DNA from: Elephas maximus indicus
Taxonomy: Eukaryota > Chordata > Mammalia > Proboscidea > Elephantidae
Assembly: GCF_024166365.1 (NCBI RefSeq)
Contig: NC_064819.1
Coordinates: 9,808,501-9,872,500, forward strand
Direction of reading: 5' to 3'
DNA length: 64,000 nt
Shown here: positions 35,901 to 45,436 of the stretch, piece by piece
Numbering within the stretch: the stretch's first letter is position 1
How the letters are laid out: every line of letters begins with the position of its first letter
The notes under the pieces: generated by a model
Told to the model about the DNA's origin: nothing
Database searches by the model: none
What the model saw: the letters and a program-made list of their open reading frames with translations, nothing else
Translations under genes and position numbers: made by a program

Positions 35901-36231
35901 CCAAGACACGGACCATTCCTAAAGCCAACTCTTCAGATAGGGATTGGACTGGTGTATAGGATAGAAAAAACCTAGATGATACTGGTGAGGAGTGAGCTTC
36001 TTGGATCAAGTAGACACATGAGACTATGTAGGCAGCTCCTGTCTGGAGGGAAGATGAGAAGGCAGAAGAGGACAGAAGGTGGCTGAATGGACAGGAAAGT
36101 AGAGGGTGGAGAGAAGCATGCTGTCTCATTAGGGGGAGAGAAACCAGGAGTATATAGCAAGGTGTATATAAATTTTTGTATGAGAGACTGACTTGATTTG
36201 TGAACTTTCACTTAAAGCACAATTTAAAAAA
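32963..36231 (+). mobile_element. L1 with 5' UTR start joined to ORF2 interior, with target duplication
   Basis: The element starts GGAGGCGGGGCCAAGATGGC and ends in an A-run. It is flanked by AAGACTAAAATCA (32950-32962) and AAGACTAAAGTCA (36232-36244). About 350 bp of 5' region is fused near 33330 to the RT domain (RQGCPLSPL block, then LFSDDMILY with Ser in place of the usual Ala of the catalytic motif), followed by the C-terminal ORF2 and 3' UTR. ORF1, the endonuclease and the front of RT are absent. Stops occur at 33417 and 33834 and further on. The duplications show that the deleted form itself was inserted. Confidence 0.88.
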
Positions 36232-36337
36232 AAGACTAAAGTCACTGTTGTTGTTTTGTGGAGTATTGATGTGTTTGGGATGGGAGAAAGTATTATTTAT
36301 TTTTATTTAATGAAGACATCTGAAGACTTATATGTGA

Positions 36338-36472
36338 AGCCCTTGTGGCGTAGTGGTTAAGAGCTATGGGTGCTAACCAAATGGTCGGCAGCTCGAATCC
36401 ACCAGCTGCTCCTTGGAAACCCTATGGGGCAGTTCCACTCTGTCCTATAGGGTCACTATGAGTCGGAATCAA
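36338..36472 (+). mobile_element. AfroSINE abutting an RTE
   Basis: AAGCCCTTGTGGCGTAGTGG head to GAGTCGGAATC; the tail end is replaced directly by RTE sequence. Confidence 0.9.
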
Positions 36473-37679
36473 AACAACATCATTAATATCACACACAATT
36501 AAAATTTTCCTGAAGGTCATTGAAAAGTGGTTGCAGCAAAACATCAATAGGGAACTGCCAGAAATTCAAGCTGGATTCAGAAGACGTGGAACAAGGGATA
36601 TCATTGCTGATACTAGATGGATCCTAGTTGAAAGCAGAGGATAACAGTAAGATGTTTACCTGTGTTTTATTGACTATGCAAAGGCATTCACCTGGGTGAA
36701 TCATAACAAATATGGATAAGATTGTGAAGAATGGGAATCCAGAACACTTAATTGTGCTCGTGAGGAACCTGTAGATAGACCAAAAGGCAGTTGTTCAAGC
36801 AAGGGGATACTGCATGCTTTAAAATTAAGACGGGTGTACGTCAGGATTGTATCCTTTCACCATACTTATTCAGTCTGTACACTGGGCAAATAACCCTAGA
36901 AGCTGGACTATATGAAGAAGACCGGGGCATCAGGATTGGAGGAAGACTCAACCTTGCTTGCCGAAAGTGAAGACTTGAAGCACTTACTGATGAAAATAAA
37001 AAATGACAGCCTTCAGTATGGATTGCACCTCAACAAAAAGAAAACAAAAATCTTCACAACTGGACCAAGAAGCAACATTATGATAAATGGAGAAAAGATT
37101 GAGGTTGTCCAGGATTTCATTTTGCTTGGATGCACAATCGATGCTCATGGAAGCAGCAGTCAAGAAATCAAACAACATATTGCATTGGGCAAATCTGCTG
37201 GAAAAGACCTCTTTCAAGTGTTAAAAAGCAAAGACATCACTTTGAGGACAGGGTGCCACCAGACCCAAGGTATGGTGTTTTCAATCACCTCATATGCATG
37301 CGAAGGTGGACAAGGAAAAACAAACAGCAGAGGACAATTGACACCTTTGAATTGTGTTGTTGGCGAAGAATATTGATTATACCCTGGACTGCCAGAAGAA
37401 GGAACAAATGTGTCTTGGAAGGTGTACAGCCAGAATGCTCCTTAGACGCGAGGACAGTGAGACATACTTTGGATATGTTATCAGGAGGGACCAGTCCCTG
37501 GAAAAGGATATCATGCTTGGTTACGTAAAGTAGAAGATTACTGAAAAACTGGAAGACCTCAATGAGATAGATAGACACAGTGGCTTCAACGGTGGCGCAG
37601 GACCGGGCAGTGTTTTGTTCTGTTGTACGTAGGGTCTCTATGAGTCAAAACTGACTCGATGACACCTAACAACAACAAA
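36473..37679 (+). mobile_element. 5'-truncated RTE lacking the RT active site
   Basis: It runs from ACATCATTAATATCACAC through RT to the AACAACAAAC tail. Between GGAAGACTC and AACCTTGCTTGC (near 36948) about 34 bp present in other copies, including the YADD codons, are missing. The open stretch 36912-37376 is a remnant. It directly abuts an AfroSINE on its left and another on its right. Confidence 0.85.
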
Positions 37680-37690
37680 CATAATGGTAA

Positions 37691-37888
37691 GGGGCCCTCG
37701 TGGCACAACGGTTAAAGTGTTTGACTGCTAACCGAAAGGTCGGTGGCTTGAACCCACCAGCCACTATGTGGGAGAAAGACGTGGCAGTCTGTTTCCACAG
37801 AGATTTACAGTCTTGGAACCCCTATGGGCAGTTCTACTCTGTCCTATAAGGTTGCTGTGAGTGGGAATCAACTCAATGGCAAAGGGAT
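37691..37888 (+). mobile_element. AfroSINE, long variant
   Basis: GGGCCCTCGTGGCACAACGG head, internal GTGGCAGTCTGTTTCCACAGAG, tail AATCAACTCAATGGCAAAGG. It starts 12 bp after an RTE tail. Confidence 0.9.
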
Positions 37889-37904
37889 TGATTTTATGTA
37901 GTGG

Positions 37905-38080
37905 TAACTACGTGTCTGAGTGTTTTAGAAATATTAAGTCATTTAATCCTCTTAACAGCCCCACAAAAGTATTATCATTCTCATTTTTCGGATGGGGAGA
38001 CTGAGACACAAAGAGGTTAAGTAGTTGCCCAAAGTCACCCATGCAGTAAGTGTTGGATCCAGTATTTGAACCCATGGAAG
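37905..38080 (+). mobile_element. MIR SINE
   Basis: The segment runs through GTCATTTAATCCTCTTAACAG, GGGGAGACTGAGACACAAAG, AGGTTAAGTAGTTGCCCAAAG and a GATCCAGTATTTGAACCCA end, all in MIR order. Confidence 0.75.
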
Positions 38081-38792
38081 TGAGGACATTTAGGGGGTCA
38101 CATCGACGGCAGTGGTTTTTTTAGTGGTCATAAGGTGGTAGCATGGGAAGTGGACAAACTCATGATTTCTTTTGCTAATGGAAGAAGTAGGAAAAAGAAC
38201 AATTTGAGCAACTGGGATAATGGTGGTGCCGTTTTATTGGGGTGGGGAATAGGATTGGGAGATACACTCATTTCACATGTCTTAATATTATTTTTAACAG
38301 TGGAAATTTTACTCTGTTCTAGGTGATTTTGTATTAATAAACCCATTTTATTAGCAGTCTGGAGAGGATTTCGTTGTTTATTCTTCTAAAAAGAAGAGTC
38401 AATTTTTCCCCAACTTTCATTATATTTTTTAAACTAAATTTGTACCCATGAAACATCTCCCTGCTTGTGTCCGGATGAATTTGTAAACATTATTTGCAAC
38501 GTAGAGCCTGGCAAAGACTTTTTGAAAGAGTAAATAAATTATGTTTACTGGCTTCTCTTTATTCATACAGATATTTATTTCCCCCAAAGAACCTAAGGCA
38601 TATCTTCTACAAAAAACACCAAAGGATAGTGCTTAACTAAAGGTTTTAGTGTTGCTACCATTTAGTGTATTTTAAATTAGTGGCTGGTGTGGAACTCAGA
38701 AATCTGTGGTTTTCATAAGCTCCAGGAGGGTTCTGGTGCTTATTCAGAGATGGGAACCACTGGAACAAGCCACTTCACCTGTTAAACCTGTA
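38081..38792. other. Intergenic stretch
   Basis: AT-rich intergenic DNA with nothing recognised. Confidence 0.5.
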
Positions 38793-38948
38793 CCAAGCCT
38801 GTTGCCATTGAGTCGATTCCAACTCATAGCAACTCTATAGGACAGAAGAACTGCCCTGTATGTTTTCCAAGGAGCGCCCAGTGGATTCGAACTGCCGGCT
38901 TTTGGTTAGCAGCCGTAGACCCTTAACCACTACGCCACCAAGGTTTCC
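38793..38948 (-). mobile_element. AfroSINE
   Basis: AAGCCTGTTGCCATTGAGTCG tail at left, ACCACTACGCCACCAAGG head at right. Confidence 0.92.
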
Positions 38949-39432
38949 ACTTCCCCTGTTAGGGAAATGAAGTGTGTTATCTGATTCAGATGCAGCTTGT
39001 TCCTCCTATGTAATAGGGTCCACTTGCCTCCCAACCTCTTCCATGGAGATAACCGTTCTAAAATTGCAGAAAATGCTGATTTATTTTCACTTTAAAGACA
39101 TTATGACACAAAGTGATTTTCCTTTTCTTCTAATGACAGAAAACTGATTATGTAAAGTGAAAACTTTTTAAATTAAATTTTAGAAATTATTCTCCATTAC
39201 ATTCATTCCAGACTAACTCTGAAAGTGAATGTTATTATGGAGTTTGTCTGCGTAGTACATTGTCTTAGTTGTGTGCTTTTGAGAAAACATTCATTTTGGA
39301 GTACTGCACGCTTTTCTGGAAATAGAAGAAACTTTAATTCAACTTCTCATTTGAATTGCTGAAGAAGTCTTGTACTGTGTTGGAGGTCCGTTTTCTCGTC
39401 TACTTACTCGTTCACACAATAACTGGGTGATT
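38949..39432. other. Intergenic stretch
   Basis: No gene or clear repeat seen; AT-rich. Confidence 0.5.
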
Positions 39433-39437
39433 CCACT

Positions 39438-39956
39438 TGTCTTAGTTATCTAGTACTGCTATAACAGAAATACTACAAGTGGATGGCTTTAGCAAAGAGA
39501 AATTTATTCTCTCAGTCTAGTAAGCTAGAAGCCTGAATTCAGGGCACCAGTTCCCAGGAAAGGCTTTCTCTCTCTGTTGGCTCTGGGGGAAGGTCCTTGT
39601 CATCACTCTTCCCCTGCACTAGGAGCTTCTCAGTGCAGGGACTCCAAGTCCAAAAGATGTGCTCCATTCCCAGGGATTCTTTCTTGGTGATATGCAGTCC
39701 TTCTCCCCTCTGCTCCATTCTCTCTTTTATATTGCAAAAGAGAGAATTTCAAGATACAACCTAGTCCTGTATGTTGAGTCCTACCTTATTAACATAACTG
39801 CCTTTAATCTTGCCTCATTAACATCATAGATGTTAGGATTTACAGCACATAGGATAATCACATCAGCTCACAAAATAGTGGACCACCACACAATACTTGA
39901 TCATGGCCTAGCCAGGTTGACACACGTTTTTGGGGAATGCAATTCAATCCATAAGG
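39438..39956 (-). mobile_element. Solo LTR-like element, same family, antisense
   Basis: TGTCTTAGTTATCTAGTACTG at left and CAATTCAATCCATAAGG at right are the reverse of the family ends. Flanks are CCACT (39433-39437) and CCACC (39957-39961). Confidence 0.7.
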
Positions 39957-39961
39957 CCACC

Positions 39962-40447
39962 CTCTTGGAATGTAGTCCAAATGGCTCCTCAGGCCGATAT
40001 GGCTCATTCCTAGCTAATAAACTTTACCTTCCACGTTCATCAACGTACATCCTCCACTCAAGCTAGGTTCCTCGATGTACTCTCACTTTCCATCCCCACC
40101 TTCTACAAATTATGGCTCCTACTTTTTTAGTCTCTCCAGCACAATATTCCTCATCTGCAACATTGCCTATTCTTCGGCCTGGAAACACCTCTTTCTCCGA
40201 TCTCCATTTCATGCCGAGGTCTCCCTCCGCTGAAACAAGCAGCACTTACGTATTGCCTTATATTCTCTCTCAGGTAGGGTATTTGTCTCCCCAGCTGGTT
40301 CTAAACTCCTCAATGGCACATCTTGTACTTCCATGTCTCTTCCACAGAGCCTAGGATGTTTTTATGTACATTTTAGACAATGGATAAATAGTCGTAGTTG
40401 TGTGATTACTATGTATACCTCTATTTTCCTATATGTATTTGTATATA
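39962..40447. other. Intergenic stretch
   Basis: C/T-rich wording such as CTTGTACTTCCATGTCTC hints at an old degraded LINE, but nothing firm. Confidence 0.4.
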
Positions 40448-40603
40448 AAACCAAAACCAAACCCATTGCCGCCGAGTCGATTCCGACTCATAACAATCTT
40501 ACTGGACAGAGTAGAACTGCCCTATAGGGTTTCCAAGGAGTGGCTGGTGGATTCAAACTGTTGACCTTTTGGTTGGCAGCCGAGCTCTTAACCACTACAC
40601 CAT
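40448..40603 (-). mobile_element. AfroSINE (first of a run of four)
   Basis: AAACCCATTGCCGCCGAGTCG tail, ACCACTACACCA head, minus strand. Confidence 0.92.
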
Positions 40604-40604
40604 A

Positions 40605-40785
40605 TATAATAACTTCCCATCAGTTTAATTCTGACTCATGGCGATCCTGTGTGCGTCAGAGTAGAATTATGCTCCACAGGGTTTTCAATTGCTGGTTTTT
40701 TCAGAATAGATCGCCGGGCCTTTCTCCAAGGGTGCCTCTGGGTGGTCTCAAAATCAGACATAGACAAGCTCTCGGTTTGGGCCAA
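40605..40785 (-). mobile_element. AfroSINE long form, partial
   Basis: TTCTGACTCATGGCGATCCTG tail, then the module GGGTTTTCAATTGCTGG and GAATAGATCGCCGGGCC, resembling the RTE 5' module; head replaced or lost at right. Confidence 0.75.
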
Positions 40786-40995
40786 CCGAACCAAAACCCA
40801 CTGCCATTGTGTCGATTCCGATCCAATAGCAACCCTACAGGACAGAGTAGAACTGTCCCATAGGGTTTCCAAGGCTGTAAATCTTTACGGGAGCAGAGTG
40901 CCACATTTTCCTCCCACGGGATGGCTGATTGGTTGGAACTGTCAACCTTTTGGTTAGCGGCCGATCGCTTTAACCACCTCACCCCCAGGGCTCCT
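40786..40995 (-). mobile_element. AfroSINE long form
   Basis: AAACCCACTGCCATTGTGTCG tail, extra GGCTGTAAATCTTTACGGG segment, head ACCACCTCACCCCCAGGGCTCC. Confidence 0.9.
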
Positions 40996-41023
40996 TCAGG
41001 CATATAACCCCTCCCCTCTCCAA

Positions 41024-41205
41024 AAAAAAAAAAAAAAACCTGTTGCCATGGACTTGATTCTGACTCATGGCAACCTCATGTGTTACACAGAACTGCTCCA
41101 TAGCATTTTCTTGGCTATAATCTTTACAGAAGCAGGACATCAGGTCTTTCTTCTGTGGCACTGATCAGTGGGTTCAAACCATCAGCCTTTAGGTTAGTAG
41201 TAGAT
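41024..41205 (-). mobile_element. AfroSINE long form
   Basis: Poly-A then CCTGTTGCCATGGACTTG tail; TTTTCTTGGCTATAATC and GAAGCAGGACATCAGGTC module; head degraded after GGTTAGTAG. Confidence 0.8.
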
Positions 41206-41255
41206 GGTAAGCTGTTTGAATTAGTAGAGATACAGATACATACTACATATTGTGT

Positions 41256-42827
41256 TGTTGCCAGGTGTTGTCAACTGGTTCCGACTCGTAATGACCCTAT
41301 GTACAACAGAACGAAACACTGCCCGGTCCTGTGCCATCCTCAAAATCATCACTATGCTTAAGTCCACTGTTGCAGCCACTGTGTCAATCCATCTCATTGA
41401 GGATCTTCCTCTCTTTCATTGACCCTCTACTTTATCAAGCATGATGTCCTTCTCCAGGGACTGGTCCTTCTTGCTATGTATCCAAAATATGTGAGACGAA
41501 GTCTTGCCATCCTTGTTTCTAAGGAGCATTCTGGCTGTATTTCTTCCAAGTTCATTCTTCTGGTAGGCCATGGTATATTCAATATTCTTCACCAACACCA
41601 TAATTCAAATGCATCAATTCTTCTTGGGTCTTCCTTTTTCATTGTCCAGCTTTTGCACGCATATGGGGTGATTGAAAACACCATACCTTGGGTCCGGCGC
41701 ACCTTAGTCGTTAAAGTGACCACTTTGCTTTTTAACACTTCAAAGAGGTCTCTTGCAGCAGATTTGCCCAATGCAATGAATCATTTGATTTCTCGGCTGC
41801 TTTTTCCACGGGCATTGATTGTGGATCCGAGTAAAATGAAATCCTTGATAACTTCAATATTTTCTCCATTTATCATGATGTTGCTGATTGGTCCAGTTGT
41901 GAGAATTTTTGTGTTCTTTATGTTGCGGCGTAATCCATACGAAGGCTGTGGTCTTTGATCTTCATCAGTAAGTGCTTCAAGACCTCTTCACTTTCAGCAA
42001 GCAAGGTCATGTCATTTGCATATTGCAGGCTGTTAATGAGTCTTCCTCCAATCCTGATGCCCTGTTCGTCACATAGTCCAGCTTCTCAGAATTATTTGTT
42101 CAGCATACAGATTGAATAAGTATGGTGAAAGGATACAGCCCTGACACATGCCTTTCCTGATTTTAAACCACACAGTGTCCCCTTGTTCTCTTTGAACAAC
42201 TGCCTCTTGGTCTGTATACTGGTTCCTCGTGAGCACAGTTAAGTGTTCTGGAATTCCCATTCTTCACGATGTTGTCCATAATTTGTTATGATCCACACAA
42301 TCCAATGCCTTTGCACAGTCAATAAAACACATGTAAACATCTTTCTGGTATTCTCTGCTTTCAGCCAAGATCCATCTGATATCAGCAATGCTATCCCTCG
42401 TTCCCTGTCCTCTTCTGAATCTGGCTTGAATTTCTGGCAGTTCTCTGTCAATGTACTGCTGCAGGCACTTTTGAACAATCTTAAGCAAAATCTTACTTGT
42501 GTGTGGTATTGTTCTATAATCTAGGCATTCTGTTGGATCCCCGTTCTTCGAAATGGGCACGAACATGGATTTCTTCCAGTCAGCTGACCAGGTAGCTCTC
42601 TTCCAAATTTCTTGGCATAGATGAGTGAGCACTTCTAGCACTGCATCCATTTGTTGAAACATCTCTATTGGTATCATGTCAATTCCTAGAGCCTTGTTTT
42701 TTGCCAATGCCTTCAGTGCAACTTGGACTTCTTCCTGCACTATCATCGATCCTTGATCATATTCTCTCTCCTGAAATGACTGAACATTGGCCAATGCTTT
42801 TTGGTACAGTGACTCTGCGTATTCCTT
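41256..42827 (-). mobile_element. RTE 3' half of an inverted (twin-primed) insertion
   Basis: It reads from the RTE 3' terminus at 41256 (GTTGTTGCCAGG) up to the linker before RT, minus strand. The RT catalytic motif reads YAND at 42022-42011, with the first Asp changed to Asn. It stops at 42827 at the consensus point AAGGAATACGCAGAGTC. The missing 5' portion lies directly to the right in the opposite orientation. Confidence 0.85.
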
Positions 42828-43757
42828 TTACGCACCAACCACTAAGGTCAAGACAAAGAGGTGGAAGATTTTTACCAATATCTACAGTCTGAAATTGATC
42901 AAATGTGCATTCAAGATGCATTGATAATTACTGGTGATTGGAATGTGAAAGGTGGAAAGAAAGGGGAAGGAACGATAGTTGGGAAATACGGCCTTGGCGA
43001 TAGAAATGATGCTGGAGATTGCATGATATAAATTTGCAAGGATAAGGACTTATTCATTGTAAATACCTTTTCTCAACAACTTAAATGGCAACTATACATG
43101 CAGACCTTGCCAGATGGAACACACAGGAACCAAATCTACTGCATCTGTGGAAAGAGACAATGGAAAAGCTCAATATCATCAGTCAGAACCAGGCCATGGG
43201 CCAACTGTGGAACAGGCCATCAATTGCCCATGTGCATGTTTAAGTTGAAGCTAAGACAATTAAAACATGAGAGCCAATGTATGAACTTGAGTATATCCCA
43301 CTTGAATTTATAGAGCACCTCAAGAACAGATTTGACACATTGAACACTAATGACCAAAGTCCAGACAAGTTCTGGAATTACATTAATGACATCATACATG
43401 AAGAAAGCAAAAGGTCATTAAAAAGACAGGAAAGAAAGAAAAGACCAAAATGGTTGTCAGAAGAGACTCTGAAACTTGTTTTTGAATGTCAAGTAGCTAA
43501 AGGGAATGGAAGAAATAATGAAGGAAAAGAGCTGAACAGAAGATTTCGAAGGATGGTCAAGAAGCAAAGTATTATAATGAAATGTGCATAGACTTGGAGT
43601 TAGAAAACCAAAAGGGGAGAACACGCTCAGCATTTTTCAAGCTGAAAGAACTGAAGAAAAAATTCAAGCCTCAAATTGCTATACTGAAGGATTCTGTGGG
43701 GAAAGCATTAAATGACACAGGAAGCATCAAAAGAAGATGGAAGGAATACACAGAGTT
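42828..43757 (+). mobile_element. RTE 5' part of the same insertion, inverted
   Basis: Plus-strand RTE runs from within the endonuclease region (YAPTT-equivalent) through the linker rich in Lys/Arg (EESKRSLKRQERKKRPKWL) to AAGGAATACACAGAGTTC near 43757. That is the same consensus point where the minus-strand half begins. The two halves are therefore complementary pieces of one element with an internal inversion. Two open stretches (43277-43591, 43582-43899) are element remnants. Confidence 0.82.
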
Positions 43758-44225
43758 CTTCTGGCAGTTCATGGTATATTCAATATTCTTTGCCAATACC
43801 TTAATTCAAACACATCGTTTCTTTTTGGCTCTTCCTTTTTCATTGTCCAGCTTTTGCATGCATATGAGGCGTTTAGGTGCACCTTTGTCCTTAAAGTGAC
43901 TTTTTTTTTTTTTTTAACATTTAAACAGGTCTTTTGCAGCACAGGAAACCCTGGTGGCATGGTGGTTAAGTGCTACAGCTGCTAACCAAAGGGTCAGCAG
44001 TTCGAAACTGCCAGGTGCTCCTTGGAAACTCTGTAGGGCAGCTCTACTCTGTCCTATAGGGTCGCTATGAGTCGGAATCAACTCGACAGCACTGGGTTTG
44101 GTTTTTTGGTTTGCAGCACATTTGCACAATGGAATGTGTTATTTGATTTTTAGACTTCTGCTTCCATGGGCTTTGTGGATCCAAGTAAAATAAAATCCTT
44201 GACAACTTCAGTATTTTCTCTGTCA
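43758..44225 (-). mobile_element. Further RTE fragment, split by an AfroSINE
   Basis: Minus-strand RTE text (GGCAGTTCATGGTATATTCAATATTC onward to CTTGACAACTTCAGTATTTTCTC) corresponds to the region after RT. It is interrupted by an AfroSINE at 43944-44109. Its relation to the adjoining inverted RTE is unclear; it may be an older copy into which the other inserted, or a further rearranged piece. Confidence 0.75.
43944..44109 (+). mobile_element. AfroSINE with 11-bp duplication, inside an RTE
   Basis: Flanked by TTTGCAGCACA at 43933-43943 and 44110-44120; near-consensus head and tail (GAGTCGGAATCAACTCGACAGC). Confidence 0.93.
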
Positions 44226-44712
44226 TGAAAACCTTATGGATATGGTATATGCTATATCATACTAGGTACCTATACTGTCCAGCATTATGTTGTCACCTCA
44301 ACTATTACCAATTCTTATTACCAGTAGGCCTGTGCTATATGCTTCTTTGCAGCCTCCTCGGGGTATACCAGTGTTGTATGCATCGAAGTGCTCAACAAAT
44401 CTATGGTACCTACTAAGCTGTTTGATGCTGTGGAAAGAATAATCTAACCTACCCTCTCTATCCCAAGCCTTGGTTGTGCCACTAACTGTGAAATTGTGGG
44501 GAAGCTTCATTTTTTCTGGCTGCAGAAAATAGTGTGTTTTTAATAATAACAACTACTAGACGTATTTTCCCAGGGATGCCAAGAAGATAGCGAGCTGCTC
44601 CATTTCTTCATTCCCTCCTGTACTCGAATTTTATGTCACTCCACCAAAGAGAGGAGAGGAGACAGTTTGAACCCCTCAAACTGCACTTCGACATGAAGTA
44701 ATTTACCATATT
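44226..44712. other. Intergenic stretch upstream of POGLUT1
   Basis: No gene or named repeat recognised between an RTE fragment and the promoter-proximal AfroSINE. Confidence 0.5.
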
Positions 44713-44878
44713 AAAAAAAAAAAAAAACGTTGCCGTGGAGTCGATTTACTCATAGCAATCCTATAGGACAGAGTAGAACTGCCCCATGGAGTTTCCATGG
44801 AGCGCCTGGTGGATTCGAACTGCGGACCTTTTGGTTAGCAACTGTAGCACTTAACAACTACACCACAATTGCTTCCAA
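44713..44878 (-). mobile_element. AfroSINE just upstream of the POGLUT1 CpG island
   Basis: A-run plus CGTTGCCGTGGAGTCGATT tail; AACAACTACACCACAATTGC head, minus strand. It ends about 50 bp before the CpG-rich block begins. Confidence 0.9.
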
Positions 44879-45040
44879 TTTACCATCTAGCCTGGCTTTA
44901 AACAAGCACAAGTACCGGCTCCCCGCCTGCACGAAGCTCGCTTTCTTTTCGCTACCGCAGAGCCCCAGCCGCTCTGCGCTGGGTTCCCCGGAAAACTCCT
45001 ACGCAGACCGGAAGGCGGGGAGGGAGACGCAGCGCGCGAC

Positions 45041-45310
45041 GACGCCATCTTTGTGCGGGGCGGCCGGCGGCCCATCCGTGCGGCGTCCACGGCCATCTTT
45101 GTGCGGGGCGGCCGGCTGTCCACTCTGTGCGGCGCCCACGGCCATTTTTGTGCGGGGCGGCCGGATGCCCACTCCGTGCGGCTCCAGCGGCCATCTTTGT
45201 GCGGGCGGCCGGGGGCCCATCGGTGCGGCGCCTACGGCCATCTTTGTGCGGGGCGGCCGGCTGCCCACTCCTGCGGCGCCTACGGCCATCTTTGTGCGGG
45301 GCCGCGTTTC
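45041..45310 (+). repeat. 48-49-bp tandem array with YY1-like cores, upstream of POGLUT1
   Basis: Six occurrences of GCCATNTTTGTGCGGG are spaced 47-49 bp apart. Five complete units and a partial sixth form a minisatellite ending about 40 bp before the start codon. Each unit also has CCCACTCCGTGCGGCGCC-type sequence. The CCATCTTTG core (reverse CAAAGATGG) fits the CCATNTT core of YY1 sites; the third unit has CCATTTTTG. Units differ at a few bases, so the array is not brand new. Binding is inferred, not shown. Confidence 0.85.
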
Positions 45311-45351
45311 CGCCGGCGCCGCTGCGGGGAGTCTGCAGCGGGTCTACAGCC

Positions 45352-45436
45352 ATGGGACCCTGGAGGCGCGCACCGTTCTCCGTGTGGCTGCCCTTGCTGC
45401 TCTTGTCCCCAGCGGTGGGCCGCCAGAAGGAGTCAG
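45352..45436 (+). CDS. POGLUT1: POGLUT1 exon 1: start codon and signal peptide
   Basis: POGLUT1 (Rumi/KTELC1) is an ER-lumenal O-glucosyltransferase that adds glucose from UDP-glucose (and can add xylose) to serines in EGF repeats of Notch and related proteins. The ATG at 45352 is in a good Kozak context (CAGCCATGG). The exon encodes 28 residues plus one base: a basic start, a leucine-rich core (WLPLLLLSPAVG) and the RQKES sequence that follows the signal peptidase site in the human protein. The N-terminal 10 residues differ from human while RQKESG is conserved, as expected for a signal peptide. The donor is TCAG|GTGGGC. The exon lies in a CpG island directly downstream of the tandem array. 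Confidence 0.95.

Noticed and set aside
40448..41205. CRISPR-like or satellite array because of repeated similar units
   Set aside because: Units are independent SINE insertions of different forms and ends, without constant spacers.
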